Positions 1 through 14,200 of a stretch of 64,000 nt of DNA are shown here, in pieces. Position numbers and translations under genes: made by a program. The DNA comes from Flammeovirga aprica JL-4 (GTDB lineage Bacteria; Bacteroidota; Bacteroidia; Cytophagales; Flammeovirgaceae): the NCBI RefSeq assembly GCF_012844305.1, contig NZ_JABANE010000032.1:1-64000 (forward strand), written 5' to 3'. The notes below the pieces were generated by a model, which saw nothing but the letters and a program-made list of their open reading frames with translations, searched no databases and was not told the origin of the DNA. Position 1 is the stretch's first letter; every line of letters starts with the position of its first letter.

Positions 1-70
1 GAATTGCATGTTATATTTGAGTCAGACTTGTAATAGATTTTTTGTTGGAACTCAAATTTATGCAAGTTAA

Positions 71-115
71 AACCCCGAAAAAAGCCTAATTCGACATTTT
101 TCGGGGTCTTTTTTA
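71..115 (+). terminator. Rho-independent terminator of an upstream gene
   Basis: A 10-bp perfect stem (CCCCGAAAAA at 73-82 pairing with TTTTTCGGGG at 97-106) is followed by TCTTTTTT. It ends a plus-strand transcript whose gene lies mostly or entirely left of the window; bases 1-70 carry no ORF that I could assign. Confidence 0.85.
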
Positions 116-200
116 CATTTTAGAACAAGTAAATAACTCATTGTTAGTAGATTAAGTATTTACCAAGGTTCCCTATTTATATAATTCTGAAATAAAAATC

Positions 201-422
201 ATGATTGAAAATCCTGATTACAACTTTTCTAAAACGGGTGTTGAGTGGATTTTTGAAGCAATGATCCTAATAAATAATTTTGCAAATGAAGATTATGATG
301 AATTTAAGGTTAGAATCGTTGATCATATAAACTTGATGTTAAAGAATAATGAACCGAATCTTATACAGTATCATGACAGGTTAGAAGACATATTTACGAA
401 ACTTGAAAAAATAAATACTTGA
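201..422 (+). CDS. small hypothetical protein, 73 aa
   Basis: A short acidic ORF with mixed hydrophobic/charged helix-like composition and no signal peptide, cysteine motif or membrane segment. I recognise no family. It lies just after a strong terminator and before a repeat-rich gap, so it would need its own promoter. Its composition (Asn, Glu, Ile, Lys rich) is ordinary for this genome, which makes it plausible but unproven as a gene. Confidence 0.4.
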   Translation: MIENPDYNFSKTGVEWIFEAMILINNFANEDYDEFKVRIVDHINLMLKNNEPNLIQYHDRLEDIFTKLEKINT

Positions 423-472
423 TAAATTGTTTCTAGTTATAAGTTACAAACTTAAACAAAGGTCAAGTTCTT

Positions 473-495
473 AGTGACGCCTTTCGGCTTGACAC
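473..495 (-). repeat. solitary copy of a dispersed palindromic repeat unit
   Basis: Read on the minus strand this is GTGTCAAGCCGAAAGGCGTC followed by ACT. The same unit with two or three changes forms both outer arms of the composite palindrome at 7373-7522. Three copies in the window point to a REP-like dispersed element. Confidence 0.6.
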
Positions 496-511
496 CACGA
501 ACAGAGCAAAT

Positions 512-568
512 TTTTGTCGTTCTTGTAATACTCTCTCAAAGATTGTGAGCACTACAAGAACAACAAAA
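512..568. repeat. 16-bp inverted repeat, hairpin
   Basis: The left arm 512-527 (TTTTGTCGTTCTTGTA) and right arm 553-568 (TACAAGAACAACAAAA) pair with one mismatch across a 25-base loop. It lies downstream of the WG-repeat gene stop codon but lacks a clean T-tract on the minus strand, so it may slow 3' decay or be repeat-derived rather than a classic terminator. Confidence 0.6.
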
Positions 569-608
569 TTAAGTATTTCTTCAGTTTCCGACTTTTCTAT
601 TTATGAAT

Positions 609-3600
609 TTAAAAACGGAAGTACCTAAACTTATTTAGCTCAGCAATATATTTGAAGTAGTTATACCTCGTGTCACTCAACTCAATTTTTCTTTTACTAC
701 CATCTGTTTTTAGCTCATAGAGCGTTGCATTTTCATTGATATCCATCTCTTGAAAAGTTAGTCCATAAAAAGTGTCTTCATTATAATAACTCAATTTGTG
801 ATAAATATTACTATGAAGTACTTCGAGATCAGGACCAATTAATCCTTTGATATCGCTTTTATCAAAATAATAATAGAATATTAACTGATCTGTTACTTGC
901 CCTACATATAAATCTGGGTTCTCTTTATCAAAAAAGATGCTATCATCCTTTTCAATGAAATAGAAGTCAGCACCACTTTTTAAAATATGTTCGTCGTTTA
1001 CTGTTAGAAGACGAGAATATCTTACCTCTTTTGGTTTTTTAATTGCTTTGCCAGAGATATAATTAAAGAGAGTATCAGGTACTCCATTGCAAATGATATA
1101 ACCATCATCTTCCAATGAGATGGAACCTCTTATTCTTTGAGGAGTGATTTCAAATGGAATAATTTCTCCATTTAGTTTACAGATTTGGAATTTATTGTTT
1201 TTGTGTATTATAAAGGCATGAGAACCTTCATAATTTTCAATAAAGTTATACTCACAAGGAAGGATCCATTTTTCATCAAAGAAATTATAAAGACCAATTT
1301 TTCCATTTTCTGCTTCACATGTAAATAGTCCCTTTTGTGGATTACCGATAATTTTTGTACCGTCTATATAAACCTCTTCTTGTTCTTTATTTTTAATAGT
1401 GATTCTACGGTAATTATTATCAACTCTAAATGATAGTCGTCCATTATCAGAAACACCTCTGAAGTCAATATCTCCATATTTACCCCATTGCAGATATTGG
1501 CTTGTGTTTATGTACATACTGGACTTATTTTGGTCTGTAATCGTATAATTTTTAATATTTTGCCTTTTTAGACTTTCTGTTAATGTGTCTTCTTCACTGA
1601 AATGAGCAGTATATTTATATTTACCATCTTGGTCGAAAATACCATTTACATAATAAGTATCACCATCATTTAAGACGTCTGCATTTAATACGGTAGTTTC
1701 AAAACTTTTTAAATTGAAATAGATTTTTTGGGGAGCCTGACCTTTTACATTTTTGAAAAGAACTATATCACCATAAGTGTATTCTAATTCCACATTACTA
1801 AATTCCTCTATTTCTTCATAATTACTATCAATTAGAGAATAGTTATGCTCATTTTTCAATATAAAATAAGAAGCTCCAGCTTGTTCAATATCATCATATA
1901 CAGGGTCAATTACATAACGTCCTTGAGCATTAAGTACACCGTACTTTTCATTAAACCTTACAATATAAAAACCATTGTCAAGCTCATTGAGGTATTCAAA
2001 TTGAGGTACTACTTTCAATTTTCCATTACTGTCTTCAAAACCGAAGCGTTTATTCTCGTAGATTATCAATAAACTATCAGTAGGTTCGTCATTCCAAGAG
2101 AACCAGGAAGTATTGTCCGCATAGGTGAAAAACTGATCATTGAAAGTGTCATGTGCTCTTAAATAATGGAACTTGTCACCAGAGAATAACTTAATATCAT
2201 CATCTGTTTTTTCGTAAGAATCATAAATAAAGTCAGTGACAGGTTCAAAGTTTTTATCATATAAAGCCCAATGGAAAAAGTGTTTTACTAAGTAATAATT
2301 ATGTGCTAGAACTATCTTATCGAAGACTGGTGCGATGTAAAATCTGTCATTAATCAATCCGTATTTATCATTGTAATTTATTTTATATTCATCATCCTGC
2401 ATCCAATGGAAACCATTAGCTTTTGTGAGCATTTTACCAGAATAATCGTATATGTCAAATTCATATTCACTTATCGGCCTTTTTCTCAAAAAGAGAGCAA
2501 TTTCAATGGACTCCTCTAGTGACATTGCCTTATCAGAATCATCATTGTCAGTTATTTCTTTCATATCTTTATAAAAGAATACATTAGTTGCACCTACATG
2601 ATTGATAGAATTAATGATCTTTTGTTTGCTTTTAAAATTGTAAAGATATTTTCTGGAATTTCGCTCTACCGTAATGATAGAATCGTTAAGTACTTCAGGT
2701 TGTTTATAGTTTAAGATATGAGCCATCCCTTGCCAAGAAGAATACTTTATGTCCCAGAAGGAATTTTTATGAAATTTGAATTCACCGCTAGTCTCTACCT
2801 CATCTCCAAGAGGGCTATGGAAATAGTTTACTAAACGCCCTTTGTAATCAAATACATATTGCCCAAAAACTAAAATATAGTTTCTATGTATAGAAGGGTT
2901 ATGGTCACTTATTTTTTCTGGCTTTTTAACCTCTTTAAAATAACAAAGAATAAGGTCTTCAGTAAGTTTATTTCTAAGGTCCCAAGAATAATATGCACCC
3001 CTCGTTGTAAATCTATTAAGGGCAAAATTATAAGTAGAAAGAGGCATATTAATTTGTAACCAATCATCATCCGTCCCTTTTCTTGAAACGAGTTCCCCTT
3101 TTTTATTGATCACTCCTTTATGTTGATTATAAACAACAGAAGCATAACCTTCATAGAACAATGTTGCATGGTCAAAAATAAAAGGGACAACTTCTTCATT
3201 TTTGATATTAATATATCCCCATTTATCTCCTTTTTTAGCACTGATCAACCCTTCTGAAAGCACATCTAGGTTATCATATATATTAGGTATAATGATTTCG
3301 CCTTTACTGTTAATCATTCCATATTTATCATCTTTATAATAGAGATGATAACCTTCCACATTGAGTCCAACAAAATCGAAAGAATGTTTATGTTTAAATT
3401 TTTTACGCTTGTATAATTGGTATAATTTTTTTTCACTAGAAAAGGTGAAGACATCGTCACGTTTTTTCATTTTTTGAAAAAAAGATCTTTCCTCAAGCAA
3501 GAACTCTTTATAGTATTGCCGAACTACTTTTTCATCTTCTCCCATGAATGAAATATCATATAAATCTTGAGAAAAGTAATCCTCCTGTAATTCCTCTTCT

Positions 3601-3773
3601 GTGTAAATATTTCTAGGTCTTTTTCCCTGTACAATGTTAGCTGTTTGATTTACTTGGTAGACAGGATTGTCAATTTTGATGACACTTGGAGGAGTTTTAA
3701 GATATAAATAGATCCCAGATAATAATACAATAATTATTACCCCCAGAATAGTTTTGCTTTTCTTTGTTTTCAT
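609..3773 (-). CDS. membrane-anchored WG-repeat protein, 1054 aa
   Basis: Residues about 6-26 form one hydrophobic segment after a lysine-rich start (signal anchor or uncleaved signal). The rest is a long series of roughly 35-45 residue WG-type beta units, recognisable from repeated patterns such as YKDDKYGMINSKGEIIIP, KGDKWGYINIKNEEVVP, NDKYGLIND and NEKYGVLNAQGRYVIDP. WG repeats are common in Bacteroidota proteins and are thought to form beta-propeller-like or solenoid binding surfaces; no catalytic motif is visible. By topology most of the protein should face the periplasm. It is monocistronic and divergent from the GH2 gene. The substrate or partner is unknown. Confidence 0.8.
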   Translation of the reverse strand: MKTKKSKTILGVIIIVLLSGIYLYLKTPPSVIKIDNPVYQVNQTANIVQGKRPRNIYTEEELQEDYFSQDLYDISFMGEDEKVVRQYYKEFLLEERSFFQKMKKRDDVFTFSSEKKLYQLYKRKKFKHKHSFDFVGLNVEGYHLYYKDDKYGMINSKGEIIIPNIYDNLDVLSEGLISAKKGDKWGYINIKNEEVVPFIFDHATLFYEGYASVVYNQHKGVINKKGELVSRKGTDDDWLQINMPLSTYNFALNRFTTRGAYYSWDLRNKLTEDLILCYFKEVKKPEKISDHNPSIHRNYILVFGQYVFDYKGRLVNYFHSPLGDEVETSGEFKFHKNSFWDIKYSSWQGMAHILNYKQPEVLNDSIITVERNSRKYLYNFKSKQKIINSINHVGATNVFFYKDMKEITDNDDSDKAMSLEESIEIALFLRKRPISEYEFDIYDYSGKMLTKANGFHWMQDDEYKINYNDKYGLINDRFYIAPVFDKIVLAHNYYLVKHFFHWALYDKNFEPVTDFIYDSYEKTDDDIKLFSGDKFHYLRAHDTFNDQFFTYADNTSWFSWNDEPTDSLLIIYENKRFGFEDSNGKLKVVPQFEYLNELDNGFYIVRFNEKYGVLNAQGRYVIDPVYDDIEQAGASYFILKNEHNYSLIDSNYEEIEEFSNVELEYTYGDIVLFKNVKGQAPQKIYFNLKSFETTVLNADVLNDGDTYYVNGIFDQDGKYKYTAHFSEEDTLTESLKRQNIKNYTITDQNKSSMYINTSQYLQWGKYGDIDFRGVSDNGRLSFRVDNNYRRITIKNKEQEEVYIDGTKIIGNPQKGLFTCEAENGKIGLYNFFDEKWILPCEYNFIENYEGSHAFIIHKNNKFQICKLNGEIIPFEITPQRIRGSISLEDDGYIICNGVPDTLFNYISGKAIKKPKEVRYSRLLTVNDEHILKSGADFYFIEKDDSIFFDKENPDLYVGQVTDQLIFYYYFDKSDIKGLIGPDLEVLHSNIYHKLSYYNEDTFYGLTFQEMDINENATLYELKTDGSKRKIELSDTRYNYFKYIAELNKFRYFRF

Positions 3774-7332
<3,559 letters not shown>

Positions 7333-7372
7333 TTATAAAAAGGACAGCGATGTTTATTTAGAGACCAGGTTT

Positions 7373-7522
7373 CAAGTGTTAAGCCGATAGGCGTCACTTG
7401 GAACACATAATTGGCGAAGTCTCATGACTTCGAAATACAAAAAGAATAATAACCATTTCTTTCGAAGTCGGGAGACTTCGCCAAAAATGAATCACAAGTG
7501 ACACCTTTCGGCTTAACACTTG
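7373..7522. repeat. composite 150-bp palindrome (nested inverted repeats)
   Basis: Outer arms 7373-7400 and 7495-7522 (28 bp, 2 mismatches) contain the dispersed unit GTGTTAAGCCGA-AGG-GTCAC. Inner arms 7411-7435 and 7460-7484 (25 bp) pair with two mismatches, and each inner arm is itself a small hairpin (CGAAGTC-4 nt-GACTTCG). The nested symmetry and the third copy of the outer unit at 473-495 suggest a REP/REPIN-like element between two CAZyme genes. Confidence 0.85.
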
Positions 7523-7598
7523 CGACATTAAAGATTAATATTGCTCTCACATACATCGCTGTTCAATGAAATGAATTTATTAAAATAGACAACTACAA

Positions 7599-10500
7599 AT
7601 GAAAAACATTACTTTTTATTTTCTATTCTTTCTGCTTGCTATTACAACAGTAAACGCACAAGAATGTAATACATTGATTGATGATGATTTTGGGGTAGAT
7701 ACAGATATGGAAAACCTTCCCTCTTATATCAGCGTCAACACATCAGGCAATGTTAACGGAGGCGACATTTATTTCCAAGAAGGTATGTTGCATATGGAAA
7801 CACCTGCTGGTGGAGGTCATGCCAAAGCAAACATTAATTTCGGAAACTTTACTCAAAATGAATTTGAAATTTCATTTAGCGTAATGTCGAACAACGCTTC
7901 AGGGTATACTTTTAAAATGGACTTTTTAGACGCCAATAATAAATGTTGGATTGCTTTAAAATACCCTGACTATGGTAAAAGAGATTTAAGATGGGATATT
8001 TTAGAAAATGGTAATGTCCCAGGCGGAAGTAATTTTCCAGAAGAAAACTCTTTACTGGACAGTGATTACGCTGTGAACACATGGTATGATGTAAGAATGG
8101 TTTTTAAAGCTGATCATCAAGTATCACTTTACCTAAATGGTGTTTTGAAATATGAAAATTTAGCATTGCCAGAAGTAGTAAGAGATTCACCAATTACTAC
8201 GATTAAAATGTATTCTCAAGGTTCCAAAAACAATGGTGTAATCACATTTTTCGACTACTTTAAAACAGTGGAAGGTCCTCAGCTGAATAAAGATTTAATT
8301 GGTAAAAGTATTCTTGAAGCAGAAAACTATTTAGCATTAAAAGAAAGTTCTGGGCAGTTTTCACAAGAAGATATTGATCAATTAAAAGCGGACATTGCTA
8401 CAGCAAAAGCAAAAATGGCGGACTGTAGTCTTTCTCAAGAAGAATTAGATGCTCAGGCAACAGTGATGGATGAAGCATTGGCACATTTTAAATCTCAAAT
8501 CATTGTGATTCCAACGGATGTGAAAGTGACAGTAGATTGGAGCTCAATGCTGATGGAAAGAAAAGCGGAGTGGTTTGGTGCCAACTCTACTTACAATGCC
8601 AACGGACAAGGTTTATGGGACCCCACTTCTGAAGATTTTATGCCAAGAGTCATTGACTTAGCGAACTATACGGGTTCTGCATTTTTCAGATTTCCAGGCG
8701 GTACTATGGCCAATCTTTACAATTGGAAAAGAGCAATCGGCCCTAATAGTGAAAGAATTGATAACCTCGATGCACACAATGATGGAAAAGCCTTTGATAA
8801 CAGTTTTGGTCCTGATGAATTCGGTAAATTGTTGGAAACGACCTATATGAATAAAGGTTCGATTGTAGTGCCGTTTGCGTATGGAACACCACAAGATGCC
8901 GGAGATTTTGTAGAATATATGAATGCTGAAGTCGGAGCCAATCCAAACGGCGGTAAAGACTGGGCTTTGGAAAGAGCTAAGAATGGACATTACGAGCCTT
9001 ACAATATCAATGTATGGGAAATTGGCAATGAGCTTTATGGTGATTGGGAATTGAATGTGATGAACTATCCATTGAGTGGTGATGATACTCGTGGTGGAGA
9101 AAGTATTAGAAGTGGAAATGCTCATTTCTATGTTTATGGAGGTTCAGAGACGTTTACCAGCCAAAGAGCTGTAAAACAAACCACTTGGGTAGTGGACGAG
9201 TGTACGTTGGATGGAACGCCAGACCAAGAGTTTAAAGTGAAGTTTCCTCCAATCAATTTGAGCCATGATTTTACAGTAAGCATTGATGGAGAGGAGTGGA
9301 CTGAAGTATTAAACTTTGACAATTCAACAGCCACTGATAAACATTTTGTGATCACAGATTCAAAAGAAGGAACGTTTGTTTTTGGTGACGGTGTGAATGG
9401 AGCTATTCCAGAAAGTTTGGGTGATGTGATTGTAGATTATACTACTGGACCTCACGCAGGTTTTAGTGCTTATTATGATGCAATGAAAGCGGTTGATCCA
9501 AGCATTACAGTAGTATCTAGTTATGAGCATGAAGAATTCTTTAAGTTGATGGCAGATGAAAATTTACCTTATGATGCAGTAGCAAAACACTATTACCCAG
9601 GAGGTGAAGCGAATTCAGGTCAAGAATATATCTTTGAGTTATCTCAAATAGCAAAATATAATAATAGAGCCGAAGAGTTTAAAAATTACCTTTCAAAATA
9701 TGACAACCCTAGTCTTGAAGGTATTGAAGTGAAACAGTTCTTATCGGAATACGGCACACCAAGAAATTTCTCAGCCATTCCGCATGCTATTGTTTTATGG
9801 CATCAAATGATGAACAATTACAAGGATGATCTTTTGGGAATCCAAACGCACTCTTTCTTCAAAAATGATGGTACCACAATGGTGGAAACAAGACATGGAG
9901 GTTTCTTGATGGCCAAAGGATATGCACACCATATTTTCACTCACCTTCACCAAGATCAATTTGTAAAGGCAGATTTTGAAGGAGAAAAGTATACCCACAA
10001 AAATGTACAATTATGGAACTCATATCCTACGGCTTCTATCAATGAGGACAAAACGGTAGCAACAATTGTAATCCCTAATACATCTGATGGGAAACAACTC
10101 AATACTGCTTTCGATTTTACTTCTCTTCCTTTTGAAATGAATGATAAGGTTGTGTTGAAAAAATGGGTGGCATTGGCTGATAACATTAATGTGGATAATA
10201 CATCAGATAACCCTACGAATGTACGTATTGAAGGACCTTTTGTGATAGACAATCCTACCACTTTTACTTTTGATGAAGTAGAACCATACACGGTAGCCAT
10301 CTATCAATGGACAACTTTGGACAAAGAAGAGTTTACTTACTTGACAGAAATTCAACCTCAAGTCAATTTCGGAGACCTAAAAATCAATCAAGGTTTTGCG
10401 GAAGATTCAGTATTGATAATCAATGGTTCAAAACAAGATAATGCACTTACGTTGGGTTACTTTACAGAAGTAGAATATGATGTAAAAAATTACTTTGATA

Positions 10501-11009
10501 CGTTTGAAGCTGAAATCGGATTGGAAGATAACTTCTTAGGAGGAAGCTTAGTATTGAAAGTATTTGGTGATGATGAGTTATTGTTTGAATCAGATCCGGT
10601 AAGTGCCAATACACCAATTCAGAAAATTGATGTTGATGTAAGAGGAGTGGAGAAGTTAAGAATTGCAACTACTCCGAGCCAAGGTTTGGGTATTCATTTA
10701 GGAATCAGTGAGGCACGTTTATACAAAAATGAAAATTACGATGATGACGTTACAAGCGTTGTCGTTGACAGAACATCATTAAAAATTGCTCCAAATCCTT
10801 TCCAAACAAATGTTCATATCACTTTACCAAAAGTGATCAACGGAACAATGACGATCCATGATAGTATGGGCCGAATGATCCTACAGCAATCACTTCAAAA
10901 TAAAATCGCTTTTGATTTAAACCTTTCTCAATTAAATAAAGGGCTTTACATTATCAGCATCAGTAATGCTGAGGAAGTATTTGTAGGCAAATTATTGAAA
11001 TCGAACTAA
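7599..11009 (+). CDS. GH51-like (clan GH-A) secreted glycoside hydrolase with T9SS sorting domain
   Basis: The signal peptide ends near residue 20 (TTVNAQ). Domains in order: LamG/jelly-roll-like carbohydrate-binding module (about 25-225); a helical FIVAR-like linker (about 230-305); a TIM barrel beginning near 305, with FRFPGGTMANLYNW resembling the GH51 RYPGG-NW strand; beta domains; and a T9SS type A C-terminal sorting domain (last ~75 residues, beginning LKIAPNPF). The likely acid/base is Glu478 in NVWEIGNELYG and the nucleophile Glu717 in FLSEYGTPR. The two glutamates lie 239 residues apart because an extra beta domain (about 506-630) with an FGDGVNGAIP motif is inserted. The family suggests an exo- or endo-acting arabinofuranosidase/glycanase; exact specificity is unknown. 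It should be exported and surface-attached by T9SS. Confidence 0.8.
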   Translation: MKNITFYFLFFLLAITTVNAQECNTLIDDDFGVDTDMENLPSYISVNTSGNVNGGDIYFQEGMLHMETPAGGGHAKANINFGNFTQNEFEISFSVMSNNASGYTFKMDFLDANNKCWIALKYPDYGKRDLRWDILENGNVPGGSNFPEENSLLDSDYAVNTWYDVRMVFKADHQVSLYLNGVLKYENLALPEVVRDSPITTIKMYSQGSKNNGVITFFDYFKTVEGPQLNKDLIGKSILEAENYLALKESSGQFSQEDIDQLKADIATAKAKMADCSLSQEELDAQATVMDEALAHFKSQIIVIPTDVKVTVDWSSMLMERKAEWFGANSTYNANGQGLWDPTSEDFMPRVIDLANYTGSAFFRFPGGTMANLYNWKRAIGPNSERIDNLDAHNDGKAFDNSFGPDEFGKLLETTYMNKGSIVVPFAYGTPQDAGDFVEYMNAEVGANPNGGKDWALERAKNGHYEPYNINVWEIGNELYGDWELNVMNYPLSGDDTRGGESIRSGNAHFYVYGGSETFTSQRAVKQTTWVVDECTLDGTPDQEFKVKFPPINLSHDFTVSIDGEEWTEVLNFDNSTATDKHFVITDSKEGTFVFGDGVNGAIPESLGDVIVDYTTGPHAGFSAYYDAMKAVDPSITVVSSYEHEEFFKLMADENLPYDAVAKHYYPGGEANSGQEYIFELSQIAKYNNRAEEFKNYLSKYDNPSLEGIEVKQFLSEYGTPRNFSAIPHAIVLWHQMMNNYKDDLLGIQTHSFFKNDGTTMVETRHGGFLMAKGYAHHIFTHLHQDQFVKADFEGEKYTHKNVQLWNSYPTASINEDKTVATIVIPNTSDGKQLNTAFDFTSLPFEMNDKVVLKKWVALADNINVDNTSDNPTNVRIEGPFVIDNPTTFTFDEVEPYTVAIYQWTTLDKEEFTYLTEIQPQVNFGDLKINQGFAEDSVLIINGSKQDNALTLGYFTEVEYDVKNYFDTFEAEIGLEDNFLGGSLVLKVFGDDELLFESDPVSANTPIQKIDVDVRGVEKLRIATTPSQGLGIHLGISEARLYKNENYDDDVTSVVVDRTSLKIAPNPFQTNVHITLPKVINGTMTIHDSMGRMILQQSLQNKIAFDLNLSQLNKGLYIISISNAEEVFVGKLLKSN

Positions 11010-11070
11010 ATAGAAATCTGCAATCTCTTTAAGTACCAAGACAGGAGAAAAGGGTTCTTTGATTAAAGGG

Positions 11071-11174
11071 AAGAGGTAAGAGGGATGAGGGAAGGTGGTC
11101 CGTGTTGTGTTTTAAAAACCATTTTATGTACCATAACACGAACCATTTTTCTTCCCTCTTCATTCTTACCTCTT
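11071..11174. repeat. long imperfect inverted repeat (about 40-bp arms)
   Basis: The left arm 11071-11109 and right arm 11132-11174 are reverse complements apart from small gaps and substitutions: AAGAGGTAAG at the left faces CTTACCTCTT at the right, and the tips are CCGTGTTGTG/CATAACACGA. It fills the gap between the GH51-like and cadherin-like genes. An open frame runs through it from 11085 but codes for nothing recognisable, so I treat it as intergenic. Confidence 0.75.
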
Positions 11175-11255
11175 ACCTTAAAAAAGTTTCATCACATTTT
11201 ACCTAGTACTTATCACAGGGAGGTTGCAAATCAGCATAAACACTACATAATCAGA

Positions 11256-14200
11256 ATGACAATGAAAAGAATAATTATTAGCTTTCTGTTACTATTCTCT
11301 TGGACAACTTATGCTCAAGAAGCAGTAACTATTACTTATAACTTTCAAAATGGTTTTAAGGCTTCTACCTCTACAATCAGTGATGATGTTTTGTATCCGC
11401 AAAGAGCAATAGTAGGAGGTTCAAGGCTTGTAAATCAGGGTATAACAGATAATATGGCTGTAACCCAAATCACCAACAACAACGCTACAAATTATAATAA
11501 TACTTTCTTCCGTTTTGATATTCATACCAATAAGGGAGCAAAGTTTAAGATCAACAAAGTAAGAGTGATTCAAAAATCGGATCATGCGGGAGACCCTTCA
11601 GCAATAGCCGAAGGAGGAACTGGAAATACTTATATGTTTAGAGTAGGAACACAAGTCAATGGAAACACAATCTCTAACAGTGATCCTGAGCAATCTTCTG
11701 ATAACTTACTGTTTTCAGATCAATTGGAAGAAACAGAATATATTCCGAATGATAAATACAGTATGGTGAAAAACGGAGAGTACGTTTCCGTTTATTTGAC
11801 AGGTAGAGGAGAGAGAGTAGGAGGAAATGTGATTCCAGATGAACAAGGTGGTGGAATTTATGAAGATGATATTTTCAACTGGTATGTTGACCAAGTGATC
11901 ATTGAAGGAGAGTACGTTGAAGGTTTATCGATTCCTACTTTTGAGGTGGATTATGCTCTAAATAATAAAGATATGAGTGTGGTTTCATCTTCAGAAAAAG
12001 TATCTGCTACAGAGATCAGTAGACAAAATGGAGAATCACAATGGAAGCAGGACAGAACTTTTTCAATCCGACTGGCAAGCAACAGCAATAACCTAGGTTT
12101 CAAGAATGTTGGTTTTATTTACGATATGAATGTTGCTAGTGGGTATAAAGCAATGATCAATAATTATGAATTGAAATTTGCAGGCTCAGGGGAATATGGA
12201 AAGTCAAGAACCTATAGAGCTTCTATTTATCATGATAAAGCAAGAGATGGTTCAGGAACAAGGGTTGATTATTATCAAGCAGATGTAGTGGCTGGTGTAG
12301 AAAAATATGGTGACGGCATCAAAGACATGGATTACATGAGTGCTTTCTTTAATGACAATTTGGTATTTGAAGACAGCTATTCCTTTTTGATTGGTTTGAA
12401 CAGAACAGGCAAGACTGATAACACTCAACTTAGAGAATATTTTACGTTTGATAATGTAAGTATTCGTGGTACAGTAGTTCCAGCTGATGCATATGATTTA
12501 TATGCTGAAATTCTAACAGGTCAGGATTTATATGTCAATGCTGTCATTGGAAGTGGTGATGCCGAGTATTTGCAGGAAATCGTTAACCGTTATAAAGAAG
12601 CTTTACAATCTGCTGTAGATTTTGCTTTTGATGAATCGAAAACAGCTGGTGAATTAACGGCAAAGAAAACGGAGGTTGAGGCACTAAATGAACACTTTAG
12701 AAATAATACAAACAGCCGTAGTAATGTTGCTCCAATTGTAGAGAATAAGACACTTAGCACTGCTAAAGGTGTTGCGGTTCAATTTACATTAGAGGGCACT
12801 GATGCAGATAATGATATTATTAAGTTAAGTATCAAAACACAACCTCAAAATGGTGTGATTTCTATGGTGGATGGTGCTTATCAATATACTCCAAATCAAA
12901 ACTTCCAAGGACAGGAGACATTCACTTATGTTGCCAATGATGGAAGAGTTGATAGTAATGAAGGTATTATTACAGTAACTGTTCAAAATGAAAATAACAA
13001 CGCACCAGTAGCCAATCCACAAACTTTAGAGGTAATCTCTGGCATTGAGTTGTCAATTACGTTAGAGGGAACTGATGTAGATGGAGATGTATTGAGTTAT
13101 GAGGTTGTTGATCAGCCTACCAATGGTACTTTAACAGGAGATTTGCCAAATCTGAAATATGTTTCAGATAATGGATTTGAAGGTGATGATAGTTTTACTT
13201 TTAAAGCTTTTGATGGAATTGCGTATAGTGAAATTGCAACCGTAGCGATAACGGTAAACCCTGCTCCAAATGTACCACCAAAAGCAGAAGACCAAGTTGT
13301 TAAAGTGATGACCTCAGAGACAGTAGACATCACATTGAAAGCTACAGATGAAAATGATGATGCACTGACTTATGAATTGGTGACACAGCCAGCGAATGGT
13401 ACTTTATCAGGTGATCTTCCAAATTTACAATATGTATCTGACAATGGTTATGTAGGTGATGACAGTTTCACTTTCAGAGCTTATGATGGTAAAGAGTACA
13501 GTAATGTAGCAACCGTTTCTATAACAGTAACGAACTTGCCAAACACAGCGCCTATTGCTAAAGATCAAGACCTCGACGTAATAGCAAAAGAGGAATTGAG
13601 CATCACGCTTGAAGCAACAGATCAAGAAGATGATGTCTTAACTTTTGAGATCGTTGATCAACCTTCAAATGGTACTTTGACAGGAGATCTACCTAATTTG
13701 ACATACGTATCGAATGATGGTTTTGAAGGCAATGACAGCTTCACATTTAAAGCATTTGATGGCAGTGAATACAGTAACGTAGCCATAGTAAATATTGAAG
13801 TGAAACCTATACCAAACTCAGTTCCAGTTGCCAAGCCTCAAACATTGGAAGTAATTACAAATCAAGCCTTAAATATTACGCTTGAAGCAACGGATGATGA
13901 TGGGGATGATCTTACTTATGAATTAGTTGATCAACCCACAAATGGTACTTTAACAGGAGATCTTCCTAACTTAATTTATACATCGGATACAGATTTCGAA
14001 GGTGATGACAGTTTTACTTTCAGAGCATTTGATGGAGAAGACTACAGTAATACGGCAACAGTGAGCATCACAGTCAAAACAGTTCCAAATTCTGTACCTG
14101 TGGCCAATGATCAAACGTTGGAAGTCATGTCAACCAAACCTTTGTCCATTACTTTAGAAGCGACAGACGAAGATGGAGATGCATTGACTTATGAGTTAGT

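Noticed and set aside
512-568. Hairpin after the WG-repeat gene as a standard terminator.
   Set aside because: The stem is good, but there is no T-run in the minus-strand direction, so it is listed only as an inverted repeat.
8658-9125. A 155-codon antisense frame inside the GH51-like gene.
   Set aside because: It is the shadow of a strongly coding, domain-bearing gene on the opposite strand and has no recognisable product.
11085-11255. N-terminal extension of the cadherin-like protein gene starting at 11085.
   Set aside because: It runs through an inverted repeat, codes for a Cys/Arg-rich stretch with no signal peptide, and a proper signal peptide begins at 11256/11262.
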